Source of the DNA: Flammulina velutipes
Taxonomy: Eukaryota > Basidiomycota > Agaricomycetes > Agaricales > Physalacriaceae
Reading direction: 5' to 3'
DNA: 64,000 nucleotides
Assembly: GCA_011800155.1 (NCBI GenBank)
Contig: JAALGH010000011.1
Span: forward strand, 992,001-1,056,000
Below the pieces are notes generated by a model. The model was not told the origin of the DNA and did no database searches. It saw only the letters and a list, made by a program, of their open reading frames with translations. Below are positions 11,873 through 23,817 of this stretch, one piece after another (the first letter of the stretch is position 1; each line of letters starts with the position of its first letter). Made by a program: the position numbers and the translations under genes.

Positions 11873-14020
11873 CTACCGCTTTTTCTTCCCCTTAGTCGTA
11901 CTAGCCGACTTCTTCTTCACCGCCGGTTCAGCAGGAGCAGCACTCAACCGCGAAGACCGCCGCCTCACTTCCACCGTCGTCTCGGAAACTCTCCCTTTCT
12001 TCGTTCTTCTCACCGGCTCAGGCGAACGTAGGGGAGCCACATCTTCATTCTCCTCGTCGTCCTCATCGTCCATCAACGCCCCAGGAACTCTCTGCCCTCC
12101 CCGCCTCGCCTGTTTCGTTGCTGGCATCGGCAAGTCTTCTTCCTGCTCCTCATCGTGGTGGCTCTCATCGATGAAAGCACCTGGCGGCATTTTGGTACTC
12201 GCCTTCCGCTTCGTCCCGTTCGTGCCATTGACGTACGAAACTTGAGTTGACGGCCGACTAGGTTTCGTGGGTCGACCGTTCGTAGCAGGCTCCGTAGGTA
12301 GGTTGTCAAAGACAGATTTCGAAAAGGACATTTCCGCGGGAGGAGGTAGTGCGTGCGTGTCATCTTCGTCATGGGGATGTGAACCCGACACATTCATATC
12401 CTGGTCACCATCCATATCCATCTCGATATCTTCGCGGCGAGAGAGACTCCCATTTAGGTTGGCAAACGTAAACGGGCTGTTTGCGCTCTGCCTGCGCGAT
12501 GACTCCTTCGGGGGTTGGAAGAAGGCGTTTTGGCGCCTACTTGCTGATTCGAAGAGGGCTGTCGGGGGTTTTGAAGGGGGTGGTTGATTATTCAACGAAG
12601 AAGAAGAAGCGAGCGGCTGAGCTGGTATTTGGGAGGATATACCTATCGAGGTCCTAGGCTTGAAAGAGTTCATGGATGCCGTCAGTGACGCCCCTAAACT
12701 CTTGCGCGCGGCGTTTTGAGGTTTACGGAAACCTTGCGCGGCTGGAGGGGTGACAATAGCGGATGCGGCGTTCCCACTGGAGCCATTCGTCATGCGCACG
12801 TCGCCACCGTTTGACGACGTAGCCTTGTCCTGCGCCTCCACTTCCAGATCCAACACGGTACGTTCGACATGGGGTAATGCAAGGTATACGTCGCGTACCG
12901 TCTCCGATCGACTCTGTGTGAGATGGTTTTGCCCTTTGAGCGGGGAGATGGATGAAAATTGTCGGTCGAGTTTTACGGCGTCGGAGTATTGTCCATTCTC
13001 AATGAGGCGAACACAGACGAGCTCTTGGAGGACTGCAATGGACTTTGAGGGGAGTGTAGTGGGTGGATGGAGGGCGTAGGCGTGGAATATGGATTGTTCG
13101 AACGGAGAGAGTGGCAGGCCGACTAGCTGTCGTAGTGGAGTCTCTCGAGGGGCAGCTAAATAGAGCGATGAGTGTACCGCACGGGAGCTGGACTGGTTAC
13201 TTACGCGTTACACACCACTCGAAGAGTCTTTTAATCAACCGTGGACGTGTCTCATCGAGTTCATTGAACGTGCGTTGGAATTGCCACGCTTCGAAAAAGC
13301 TCTTATCTGCGAGGGCGATGGTATACAGTTTGATGTCCTCTTGTTCGACGAGAGGTGGTTTCGCGGTGCGGACGTATTTGATGATGAGGGTGGATGGGTC
13401 GTCAGAATATGAGATTGCTTGGAGAATTTTAGAGGCGTAGTCGCGATTTAGACGGTGGTCTGCGAGTATCGATACAGCTTTCTATAAAGGCCGGTAAGAA
13501 CAAGTATAAGAGAGAGAACATTGACACGCACTGATACTTCGATGCCAGCGTCTAAATACCAGTACGCGTCCGACAGCGCACAGAACTGGGGTGGTATTGA
13601 CTGGACCGTTTGGAATTTGACCTCTCGCCTGTCCCCGTACCACTTGAGAAGAAAGTACACGAGACAATCTCGTTTGAGCTGGTCGTACTGGGAGTTGATG
13701 ATCGCGTCGAGAAGTAGCTGCAACGACTCTGCGTCTCGTGGCGGGTACAGCGTGTCTGGCTCGCGGATACCTCCTAGCAAAAGTAGGGTGTCAAACAAGA
13801 GCTGGTCGTTGAGCATCCCGCGCCGCCGCTCTATTTGTTGACATATTTCGTCGTGCCAGGGAAAAGGACCATCGAAGAGCGCCAAGTAACCAGACTGTGT
13901 TTCCTAAGACGATGGTTGAGCAAATAGAAGGAATATTATAGAGGAAAGCAAGCTTACCACGTCCATAACGAATGCGACGTCGTGGTCGTTGTTCAAGAAG
14001 TTGAAGAAATGTTCGACTTG
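11873..14020 (-). CDS. ELYS-like nuclear pore assembly protein
   Basis: Predicted nucleoporin-associated protein of the ELYS-like family, which helps assemble the nuclear pore and binds the Y-complex. The N-terminal part carries the conserved alpha-helical domain (LLFDTLLLLGGI, TLYPPRDAESLQLLLDAI, YDQLKRDCLVYFLLKWY), continued in exons near 13210-13440 (ADKSFFEAWQFQRTFNELDE) and 12840-13090. The C-terminal ~320 residues are disordered, acidic and basic in turn, with QARRGGQR, RRTKKGRVS and a terminal KGKKKR tail resembling AT-hook or nuclear-localisation sequence. Stop TAG is at 11873-11875. An intron at about 13901-13957 is clear. The first exon is not resolved: a 20-nt exon from ATG 14126 with a GTGAGT donor gives the wrong phase, so the true start lies near 14.0-14.1 kb. 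It is divergent from the Asi-like gene. Confidence 0.75.
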
Positions 14021-14260
14021 ACAAAGTGGCGAAAATGATGATTACGTCAGATGTCCCAATGAGGTTCAAACGCAGATCTGGATCTTCGTTTGTTCAAACC
14101 ACTCACCTTTTAACTTGAACGTTCATGGCCACTACGACTTGGAGACTGTGCACAAGGTGAGAATGAGCTCACACAACGACGACGACGACGGACAATGACT
14201 AATCGCCACCATTATTGTAGCTGAACACATTTCCCTTTAGCACCACTCACTTGTCGCCAC

Positions 14261-16700
14261 ATGTCGACAGCCACAGAGGCTTTACCCACATTTACGCCTG
14301 CTACGTACAACATATCGCTGAACCTCAGCGCGATTGGATCACTCTTCTCATTTCCCACCCGTTTCCTGGCAAAGATGCGAAAGACGGACGGTATGCTCAT
14401 GGAGGATAGCGCTGTCGACATTCCCGCGTGGACCGCGACGACAGAGCAAGCGGCACAGAGTACACCTATGCCTGGGCCAGCAGTGCATGCGACAACGTTC
14501 CCAGGACCTTGGGCATTCTTCACCTCGTCGTACATGGTTGGCCTATTCGTAATGGTGAGTGGCACTGGGCGCTCTCGATGCATTATTTCCTGAATATCAT
14601 CAGGCCATCCTCATGCATCGCATCCAAAACATTGTTGTGCCCATCCGACCGCAGACTGTTCACCACTTTGGACCGCGGCGGCAGCGTACAAGACCGTTCT
14701 TCCGCACACTGTATGCCCTTATTCTGCCTTTGGACGTCTCGAAGACGAGTACCCGCCTTGCGCTGCACATCCCATCTCTGTATTTTATGTGCAAGATGCT
14801 CTTGACGTGGTCACTTCTGCTGCTCCAAGTGTCCGGCCATTACCCGCAACACGACTCTGGAGTTCTGCATGACCTCAGCAAATGGATAGACGAGAGAGAG
14901 ATGAGCCAGATCAGCTGGTCCACATTCTGTGCAGTGTGCGCCGCTTTTTGTGTAGAAGGTTTCGTCAAGGGACTGGATGGTGTCGGCGTTGGGATAGGCG
15001 CGCATATGCAGGCAAACACGTCGCCCTTCAATCTGGTAAGTTACTTCCGTGCATCGCTTCCTTCGTTACTGATGCGCCATTAGGTCGGCTACGCGTTTCT
15101 TCTACACATCTACGCCTCCCCGCTGACACATGTTCACAAACCCGAAGGGATGCCCTCACGACCGGACAAACATGTCATATTTACCATCGCCATTCCGCTT
15201 CTCCAGCTCACCATCTTCCATATCCTCTCCATCCGGAAACAATGGTCTACCCATCGTCTTATACCCACTGCACTATCGTCCATCCTATCCCTTTCCCACT
15301 TTCATCTCACTCTTCTCGCACATTCCTCACGCTTCAGGTCCTCGGAAGCATACTCTACGCCGTCCGGGACGGCAACATATCCATTACTCAACTATATCCC
15401 CAACATCTTCGAGACCGTTCTCATCCTCACAACACTGCTTACGATCTTCCTCAATTGCATCACTCAGCTACTTCTCTCAGGAAGTGTTACGCGACCTTTG
15501 CTTGGATTAGGAACGGGATCGCCATGGGGGCTCAACTGGGATGAAGACTTTGGTGTTCTTCTCCTGCGGATTGGCACTGCCAGTTTGGAAGCCACAGGCC
15601 TACGGGGCTGGGGGAACGAGGTTGGCAGCATCGTCGCGGCCCCCATTGCTCCAGTCCGGGAACTCGAATACGGCCGTCTAGAGATGTCGCGGTCTGGTGT
15701 TGCCAAAGTCATGCCCGGCGCTGTCACCACTGTGGTCTCTTCTGGGAGGCGGAAACGGCGGGTCATGAAGGGATGGCGGAACGAGATACGCGATATTGGC
15801 GTCAACCCAGCGGACAATGGGAATGGGAGTGGGACTGTTGGTGTCCCAGGGGTTTTGGGATTCAGTCGGGCGTGGGTTAGACAGGTGTTTATCTTCGTGA
15901 AGGGGTTGGGCGATGTCTTTATTGGGTTATGTGGGGTGGTTTGGGATTTGGTGAGAGGCAAGAAGGTTCGGGGTGCTCGCCGAGTTGACGTGCTTGGACC
16001 GTCGGCGGCTGTTGCGCCTCCAATTCCTCAGGAGCGCGATGATGACGGGGACGGAATCCTATATGAAAGGTTCTTGAATGGAGAAGATGTTAGTGACGAT
16101 GATGACGATTGGGAGGAGTACTCTGAGGAAGCGTCTCGGCCAACATCTGATAACGAGGAAGAGGAGACGGATGGCTCGGAGGATGGAGATCGGGAGACAC
16201 TTGGCTTGTTCTCCGATCTGCGGTCAATGGACTCAACTGCGGGGGCATCTTCTTCGACGTTGCTAGCTCACATGACTCATTCCGGTGGAACACCTCTGAC
16301 TCGACGGCGCTACTCAAGCCTATTGGATGGTCGAGCGAGCGAGGGCGAAGAACCTGCATCTACTGTTGCCTTCAGATTAGGCAAGTTTTGATTCGTTTTC
16401 ATTATCGATATACGTGCTGAACCTTCTGTCCAGCACCCACTCCTTCATCCCCTGAAGATGAGAGTCGACGGAACTGTGTGATATGCACATCTGAGGCACG
16501 GCAAATAATATGCTGGCCATGTCGATGTTTGTCCATGTGCGACGAATGTCGGGAGAATATGGCGGCGAGGTCATCGGCGTCGAAGCATCGATGTCCTTGT
16601 TGCCGACGACCGTGAGTTTATGATTATTATGATTTCGTCTAGTCTTTGCGCTGACTTCATTCTTAGGGTGGAGGGGTATTCAAGGATTTTTATTCCGTAG
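14261..16700 (+). CDS. Asi1/Asi3-like RING membrane protein
   Basis: Predicted integral inner-nuclear-membrane or ER E3 ubiquitin ligase related to yeast Asi1/Asi3. Several hydrophobic segments lie in the first ~400 residues (SYMVGLFVM, LYFMCKMLLTWSLLLLQV, VIFTIAIPLLQLTIFHIL, IFETVLILTTLLTIFLN), followed by an acidic Asp/Glu/Ser linker (16020-16200) and a C-terminal RING of the C3HC4/C4C4 kind: CVICTSEARQIICWPCRCLSMCDEC...CPCC. The protein ends in VEGYSRIFIP, typical of this family. Introns are 14555-14603, 15036-15083, 16381-16433 and 16612-16666. The third is a GC-AG intron (donor AG|GCAAGT). Stop TAG is at 16698-16700. The start at 14261 is the first Met of the frame and lies about 130 bp from the divergent ELYS gene's candidate start. 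Confidence 0.82.
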
Positions 16701-16976
16701 TGTTGTGTATAAACATGTTTGTATTGCAGTAGAATGGTCCGATTGACGAGCGGGAGACCCAGTAACTCTCAAGGCTCAGTCCTGCTCCAAAGGATATAAT
16801 GATAATTTCATTTATTATATTCACGTGTTGACATAAGGCAGAACTAGGAGTCAATAAAAGTTGAAGTTGAAGTTGTGCTTGGACCACGCAGGTCCACAAT
16901 GCAAATCCACACAGAAGGCATTCGACCAGACCGTCCGTGAGTCTCTGTTACCTCCATAACTTCTCTCTCTTACTAG

Positions 16977-17348
16977 ATGACGCGCAGCCCAGTCCCTGCC
17001 ATGCCGGACGAAATGCGAGGTCGTCCATGCGTCTTTGGCCACATCATTAACTCGAAGAACATCGACTTCTTTCGCAAACAGCACCCTGACATGGAGGAAT
17101 GGAGTTATGATGAGCCAAAAATGCTGATCATAGCGGCCTCTCATGGACCATACACGCCCTTCAGCGCTACTGTTTACGACGAGGATGGCAATGAGGCAAT
17201 ATGCCTCAATTACGTCGACTATCGTCGGAAGATCCCTGGCGTTAGGCCAGATAGAAGGCTGCCCACTGATATAATGAGGCAGATTGAGAAGAATTTGGGG
17301 ATTGGGCCAGAGGTGCAGCCCAAGTGGCATCCGTGCTACAGGACCTAA
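16977..17348 (+). CDS. Small hypothetical protein, 123 aa
   Basis: Not recognised. The ORF opens with ATG at 16977 and is soluble and mixed in charge, with no signal peptide or membrane segment. It contains a CVFGHIINSKNIDFF block and a Pro/Arg-rich middle (KIPGVRPDRRLP). An unrelated membrane protein gene follows on the same strand. A poly-T/A-rich stretch with GGATATAAT precedes and follows the gene (16790-16820, 17475-17500). Confidence 0.4.
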   Translation: MTRSPVPAMPDEMRGRPCVFGHIINSKNIDFFRKQHPDMEEWSYDEPKMLIIAASHGPYTPFSATVYDEDGNEAICLNYVDYRRKIPGVRPDRRLPTDIMRQIEKNLGIGPEVQPKWHPCYRT

Positions 17349-17537
17349 TTATAAAGTGCCTTTCCTCCTAAACGCGGTAGAATGGATCTGTCGACACCCG
17401 TGTATCTCACTGCTCGCCGCTCCGAAGCGCTCAGTCCAAGCTCAGTACTCAGATGCAGTACTTCAGTCTTGAGGATATAATATAATACATTTTATTTTTA
17501 GACTTAGACTCAGCCACATCACTCGTTCTCAACCATC

Positions 17538-18171
17538 ATGGGCCTGACTTTCAACGAGCACCCAGTGATCTACGTTATCATCCTATGTAACGCTATTCGC
17601 TGAATTCTCTACAACGGCTCTGTTCTGTTTCACGCTGGCCTACATCGCTGATCCTATCGACACTGCGGACATGCAGGCAGTATATTACGCCGCATCTACT
17701 AGTTCACTTACAATCCTTCATATCTTGTTCATGGTCGCCAATACTCGATTCTACCGCCATATGGCCGACGTCCGAACGGATAGGGATCTAAAGACCCACA
17801 CGGAGATCTTCCTGATCGCAATCTTCTACCAGGGAATGGCTTCTCCGTGGATGATTCTCCTCGTCTTAAGTTCTATCGGTGAGCATCATTATGATCGCTA
17901 TAGCAGCGTTGTGAATATCATCATAGGATTCCCGCTCCCACTCATTCCTGCCGCCGTTCTTGCCAATGCATGTCTCTTCTCCTACCAGCCATCGACGTTG
18001 GGACATCATGGGAATATGTGGTCGAATATGACAACACTGACCCGTTTTCCCGCACCTCCCAGCTCGTTCAAGAAGGATTCGCCTCTCCCACGGTTGACAT
18101 TCTGGCAGTTCATCAGGAAGGATGCGAAGAATACCTATGATCGCCTGTTTCCTGGAGACGACCAAGTTTGA
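17538..18171 (+). CDS. Small multi-pass membrane protein, unknown
   Basis: Not recognised. ATG 17538 opens MGLTFNEHPVIYVII. The long downstream frame is offset by one base, but a 94-bp intron (GTAACG at 17587 to GGCAG at 17680) joins them in frame, giving about 180 residues. Hydrophobic segments are SSLTILHILFMVAN, IFLIAIFYQGMASPWMILLVL and VVNIIIGFPLPLIPAAVLANACL. The C-terminal tail is basic and polar and ends in PGDDQV. Alternatively translation could start at ATG 17671. The spliced model is preferred because it uses consensus-like sites and restores the frame. It is the last gene before the right arm of the inverted duplication. Confidence 0.5.
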
Positions 18172-18659
18172 ATCTATCGTTGTGATCTCGCGTCAGAATA
18201 GAGGCTTTTTGCACCGATATATATCAAGCTTTTTCGACATTAAGGAAAGGCTAGTACATATCATATGCCTTGATGAAACCCAGAGCTCATCTACTCAATG
18301 AGGTGAGTATGCAGAGGAAGTAGTCCATTTTCACCCATTCAAGGGATCTCAAGTAAACCTCGGTGCTTCACTGTCCCGTCGAGCTCATTTCACGCCCTCC
18401 GCTTGCCGCTTTTTGGCCTCAAAGGCACTGGACAGTTAGATGATGTGTTGACATTTTGCATTTAACTTCGCGTAGTATGTTTTATCGGTTTCCAATATAT
18501 ATTCCTGCAAAAAGCCTCTAATGCCGAATGTTAAACGTTGATTATACCATACCCTACGTCAAGGCGACGCTCCGCTTATCGAAACCGTCGTCTTTCTTAA
18601 TCTAGTTATTTACATGTTCGGATTATTCTATATCACGACTCTTAATTTCTGGATGGCCA
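18172..18659. other. Intergenic, nothing recognised
   Basis: Between the membrane-protein gene and the monooxygenase fragment. AT-rich patches occur but no coding block or clear repeat. Confidence 0.45.
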
Positions 18660-19040
18660 TTGATTCCATAGAACGTACAGTAAAATATATTACTATTAGC
18701 GAGTCCCAGAGTCGTAGCTGCAGCGAAGAAACTCATCTCCGAGTCTCTCGAATGAAAGAGGGGTAATTCCGGTCGAGCGCTCACCAAGATTAACGGAAAA
18801 CCCGGCTTTTCGTAGCCCTTCACGCATCTCTTCGCCTTTTCCATGATTTGTGATCGAATGGAAGCGTTTGGGAAGCGTCGCAAAAAACTCCAAATCAGAC
18901 GCGCAAGGGGCCCCTCAAGGAATGTCCCGTGTTTGAGATTGACTTGCGAATAAATGGTGACGATACAAGTGACAGAACGCTGGTCATAAATTTGGCACCG
19001 TGTAAGACGAGATCCTGGCAGATTTCCGAACTGGTCACTC
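18660..19040 (-). pseudogene. Flavin monooxygenase fragment joined to MFS 3' end
   Basis: Reading the minus strand from about 19040, the sequence CAGTTCGGAAATCTGCCAGG begins a segment matching 8566-8950 of the intact monooxygenase: TVTC(V/I)V(S/T)I(H/Y)SQVNL, GTFLEG and LGERSTGI. It contains a deletion after the NADPH motif and several frame changes (for example a shift around 18890). The 5' boundary abuts the 3' flank of the adjacent MFS gene, so the breakpoint is about 40 bp past that gene's stop. It is a non-functional transplanted piece. Confidence 0.8.
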
Positions 19041-19079
19041 AACAGACGTAACAATAAGTACAACAACTTCATTCGCATC

Positions 19080-22000
19080 CTCATTCTACACGGCGTGGTG
19101 CCCGAGGAATCAAAGCCCAAAACCCGACCATAGTACACATCATAGACACAACACTGAGCAATGCTTAGTCAGTGACTAGAATCCGCTCCGATAACAAGAA
19201 AGCCTTACAGTGGTTGTAGGGAGCGAATCCCATATTTGGAGGCAAGCAATCCAGTGATAAAAGGCAAAGCCGCAGATCCCGACATACCAATGCCAGTAAT
19301 CCAGCCAACGCACCCCGTGAGCAACCAGTTAGGAAGGATGCGGGATGCGTGTCCCACTAAGATGGGGAACATAGGTCCGAGGAGCACGCCAATGAAGGAT
19401 ACCTACGATCATTTGAGTAAAACAAGGGACAAAAGACGAAGACGAAGACGAACCGCAACAGCATTTTCGATAATCGAGGGCACAAACCAAATGGTAAGCT
19501 CCAGACTGAAGGGAAGCGTCAACTTTCGCATATCAGATGGAAAACGGAAACTTACGCGATAGCGATGAACGAGTACAAGAATACGACACGATGTTCTCCG
19601 ACCTGGACAGCAAGCAACATAGTGAGTTTAGTGATTATTAGAATATCAAGCGACGATACCTTCTTGCTGACCCAGATCAACGCGAGTCGACCAACTGTGA
19701 GACCTATCCGAACACCATTAGTTATTGAGGAAGACCAGCGGATGGTAAAGGGCTGACCACCGAAGAAACCAGAAGAGATGTATCCCGCACTCTTTCCTCC
19801 ACCTCTTTCGTTGATGATGAAAGTCACGATCCAGCCTGACGATAATCAGCGACCAGGAAATATTCTGATCGACGTGAACACCATACCTCCCAAGGTAACC
19901 TCCGTTCCAATGTAAATACAGGTAAAGATTGCCATGTAATGCACGGATCTGATTCCCATGATAGCCCGATACATATTTCGGCCGGCGCTGACAGAATCTT
20001 CGCCTTCGAGAGGTTCTTGGCCAGCGTCGGCGAGAAGATCTAAGACGTCGATTAGTTCGTTCATTGCCGCGAGATGAAATAGCAATCACCTTCTTGACGT
20101 TTTCCCCGAAAGACCAGTGCAAGTACGACTGTGTTAGATACGGCGATCCCAGTGGAAATGAGATAATGATACGACCAGTGAGGTTCGACCGAGAATCTAG
20201 TGGCGACCAGAGGTGCAACGAACGCACCGATACCTGAAAAGCTGTAAACACGACGACGCAGTAGAGTAGTAAACCGAGATACGAACCATATGAGGCATGC
20301 AGCACGCCTAGTTTGGTAGTTTTGTGCTCCCTCAAGCTTCCGACAAAGCCATTACATTGGGCGGTCTACGAAAGGCACATAATCAAGCAAACCAAGTAAT
20401 CAAATGGACAGCTGCACATACCTGGAGGGCAATGCCAAAACCGGCGAGGAAGTATGCAAAGACCATCACTGGGAACGGAGGTGCCGGGCTATCGATTGCG
20501 TATGCTACCACTTGAAATAATGACCCTACGACGACGACCTAATGATAAAGGGAGTGAATAAAAATGACAAGATTAAAACCCTAGAAAGTGCATACCTTTC
20601 CGAAGCCGATCTTATCGCTGATATACACATTCGCGCCAGCACCCAAGACGTAGCCCTATAGTAGAAATTGTGCGTTGGTCAAGTGTCTGTTGAATGGTGA
20701 AGAACTTACAATGCACGTAAACACAAATAAAAAGGACACAAAAGTGAAACCGACCTAGATCATGGCAGTGTCAGCTACACTACAGAAATATTTTGCGAAA
20801 AGTCACGAACGCCATAGTGCTCCTGCATAACAGGCAGTAACGGTCCAGTCGTACCATCGTTCCATCCGTCCAAGAAAAAACACCAGCATACAGCAAAGAA
20901 CTGCCACATCGAAGTCCGCCTCATCTTCTTCGATGTCTCTGCGCTTACAGCCTGCGCCCGGGCATTTATCGCACGGGTCAGATTTCCCATCCCGGTTCCT
21001 TGCGATCCCGGAAGCGCAGTGGCATAGGCATTTTTGAGTGAATCTGAACGTTCTAAGGCTGGTGTGGGTGGCTCTGACATTCCGTCCTTGAAGGACATGG
21101 TGGCAGAGGATTCTAGGCGGACAGCCGAAGGTCGTCGGATTCGTTCACCGACATGGGGCTGGAGGGAGTGAAGTTCATAGCTGCCGTCCCTCTCTACGGC
21201 GCTGGTATTCTTTCGCGGTCTTGCTGGTCCTGACACGTCAATAGCCTCGGTTAGGTCCACCGCATCCTCGTCGATTGCTAGAAGATTAATCAGTCTCTTT
21301 CGACAAGATTCCGGATAACAGACGCACCGTGAGCCTGAGGACGTTCTATCGTTGGTCTCACTGCCGTGGAGAATGAAGCCATATCAAGGAAAATCCTTGG
21401 ATTTGTCGCATTTTAAGACGACAGGAAAGCCCTGGACCCAGCTGGTATCGCTTGTTTGTTCATTTCCCATAGTGTTGGTTTTGGAAGTTCCGAGAGTGTT
21501 GTTAGTCATTGAGAACCAGGTGGTCCCGGGGCGCCGTTATCTTCAATAATTAGCTGCCCCAGATATCTTCTACCCTGGAGATCGGTCGGAGCTTTTGAAC
21601 AAAGTGTTCAGTGGGAGCATAAAGGCCGTAATTCGGAACCAGTCGTTTGAATTTTCCCCACGGGGCGGAATTACCCCGGAAAAATGCCAACGTTCCCCCA
21701 AAGTCTTATCTGCGTCTCAATCAGTACGTACAGAGACTCGTGCATCACAACGCCCGCTCTTAATCAACCCGTCTGTCCTTTGGCACGAATGCACATATCC
21801 CCACTATGGCATCCATCATCGTGACCATTCTCCCGATTCATCAACTTATGAGCCAGGACAGAAAGATTATCACATTTTCACTCCCAAGGGTTGTAACGCG
21901 AGGATCCCGTAACGGAACGCGAGGACACCAGTAGCGAATGGGAACGCCGTCGCGCCTGCTGATTCTAAACGTGTGATCAGGTCTACGGAGCCTGTCAATA

Positions 22001-22140
22001 TCGTCGCTGGGGTTATTCGAGAGCCATGTCCGATCAGCGGGGGGAACATGGGACCAAGAAGCAGGCCGACTATTGATACGTACCAAACAACGAGTGAGTC
22101 AAATGTGAGCGCATCTGCGGAGAAGTGACCGCTCACCCTC
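19080..22140 (-). repeat. Right arm of large inverted duplication
   Basis: Mirror image of 850-3960: intact MFS gene, shared upstream non-coding sequence, then an MFS 3' fragment. The unique centre between the arms is about 15 kb. Confidence 0.8.
19081..21382 (-). CDS. MFS transporter, BSC6/FucP-like, copy 2
   Basis: Inverted paralogue of 1654-3950, with the same exon order and nearly the same protein. Start ATG is at 21382 (MASFSTAVRPTIERPQ), stop TGA at 19081-19083 after APRRVE. The N-terminal exons read AIDEDAVDLTEAIDVSGPARP and RTSMWQFFAVCWCFFLDGW. Later blocks are GYVLGAGANVYISDKIGFGK, GSLFQVVAYAIDSPAPP, LLADAGQEPLEGEDSVSAG, IYIGTEVTLGG, GWIVTFIINERGGG and GVLLGPMFPILVGHASRI. The first large exon ends at TACGGC before a GTTCGT donor; that choice alone keeps the frame into VGFTFVSFLFVF. 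The conserved frame in both copies despite many substitutions and intron differences argues that both are functional. The transported substrate is unknown. Confidence 0.8.
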
Positions 22141-22260
22141 TATCATGAGTGTTCTGAATGACTCGGAGAGTCGGTACCGTCCGCATTGTTACCCTCAATC
22201 TGTTCGCTCTGGTGAGATCAGTTCGTTTGCCGGTCATGTTCCTCTATCCCACCATTAGCT
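21860..22260 (-). pseudogene. MFS transporter 3' fragment
   Basis: Minus-strand reading gives VSIVGLLLGPMFPPLIGHGS, then TILTGSVDLITRLESAGATA and FPFATGVLAFRYGILALQPL, with an upstream block resembling the LELTIWFVPSI exon (LRVTMRTVPTL) near 22160-22210. No earlier exons were found, so this is only the last part of a transporter. It mirrors the fragment at 850-1150. Confidence 0.75.
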
Positions 22261-22724
22261 TCTTATTAGGGTACTTCACCTTCCCCCGTCACTAAATCTC
22301 AGGAGGAGCCAAGATATATATCCCCAGTGCATAAGCCTTAGGTTGTTAATGTACTTGAACTCTGACAGTTCTATATCCACCCCAAATTTTATGTCGAGAA
22401 AGCCTCTCCGCAACCTTGAAGCGCCACAGTGTAAACCAATATCCGTTCCATTCACATAAACGCCTGTTCAGCGAGTTTTCCATGGATTCGTATCATCGGG
22501 ACAATTTAAATGTGAATCAACCCTCATTCTCCGCGCGAACGAATGTTGCACTTTCTCGATTTTATGCGTCATCGATGATTCCGGCTACACGGCAGTACCC
22601 GCCGTGCTTATCAACACCTCTGCTTATAGATCCGCATCGCTAATTCGAGCACACGATTGCGTGTTCATACATTCCGCCACTATATAAAGCACAGCTGATC
22701 TCATCATCTTTCCTTCTCACCACC
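22261..22724. promoter_or_regulatory. GST promoter region with TATA box
   Basis: No gene was seen. TATATAAAG at 22681-22689 lies about 40 bp before the GST start codon at 22725 and is the likely TATA box. Confidence 0.55.
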
Positions 22725-23657
22725 ATGTCCGAACAGATCACCCTTTACACCGCGAAGGTCAGTATAGCCCTCGCGACATGGCAATTGGACTAACAAACAC
22801 TCTATAGGTCTGCCCATACGCTCATAGGGTATAACATTTACCTCTCTATCCCCCTTTCAAGTTCCTGATCCTTGCCTTCTAGGCCGAGATAGCTCTAGCT
22901 GAAGTCGGCGTCCCCTTTACTCGCTTCGAAATCGACCTCTCGAACAAACCAGAATGGTACGCACCGAAGGTCAACCCCGCTAGCAAGGTACGTCCGGGCC
23001 CAGCTATCCATGATAACAGATCTAAGTATTGTGGACCCTTGTAGGTCCCCGCGATCGCATACGGCGGTCCACTCGTTCCTGCAGACCAGCCCTCCCCGGA
23101 ATCGACGAAAATCGCAGAGTCCCTCGTCCTCCTCGAGTTGATTCCTGACCTTTTCCCCGATAAATCAACCCTTGTTCCCAAAGACCCCATCACCCGTGCC
23201 AAAGCGCGGTTCTTTATCGAGGCTTTCAGCAGCAAATTCGGGGCTCCATACTTTGCGTTCCTTCACAAGGGCGAAGAGGGTGCTGAGGAAAAGGTATTCG
23301 AAGCACTTGAGGCGGTTCAAAACTTGAAGCTGCAGGAGGGCAAGAAGTACGCCGTTAGTGATGACTTCACCATTGCGGACGCTGCGGTGCTGCCGTTCTT
23401 CGCTCGGTTGGAGGTGGTGCTGGGTAACGATCTAGGAAACTACGAGGCTGGCAGGGGAAAGAAATTTGTCGAAACGCTGAAGACGGACGAGAAGTACAAG
23501 GCCTTCTGGGAGTACTTCACACTCTTGAAGGAACGGGAAAGTTTCAAGAAGACGTTCTGGCCGGTGAGTGACTTGCTCCTTATTCGCGACAACTTTGCTA
23601 ATGGAGGTGTAGGAGGCTATAGTGGAGCTGTACAAGACTAGGTTCGCCAAGAAATAG
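22725..23657 (+). CDS. Omega-type glutathione S-transferase, 240 aa
   Basis: Predicted cytosolic glutathione transferase with glutathione-dependent reductase (deglutathionylation/thioltransferase) activity. The active-site motif CPYAHR near residue 13 has the catalytic Cys of the omega class rather than Tyr or Ser. The thioredoxin-fold N-domain continues through [31 protein letters not shown] (cis-Pro VPA) and the GSH-contacting ES pair in [14 protein letters not shown]. An all-helical C-domain follows, including [16 protein letters not shown]. Exons are 22725-22757, 22808-22828 (21 nt, encoding VCPYAHR), 22883-22987, 23045-23563 and 23613-23657, all in frame to TAG. Confidence 0.9.
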
Positions 23658-23817
23658 TTGTATTATAGTATTTTTGTATGATTATCGCAATATGGAAATG
23701 GTATCACGTCAAACCAGAAATACGCTTCGGGGAGTCGCGCAAGAATTGTACAATGAATTTGCGCCACAATCAGTGTGGCTGTGCAGCTGCTTTGCCTTGA
23801 TACCATCACCAACGAAT

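Noticed and set aside
12000..16390. Long opposite-strand ORFs inside the ELYS and Asi genes (for example 15464-15961 minus)
   Set aside because: Shadow frames of coding exons; no family resemblance.
17538..17680. Frameshift in the membrane-protein gene near 17587
   Set aside because: A 94-bp intron ending at the second of two AG sites restores the frame without assuming an error.
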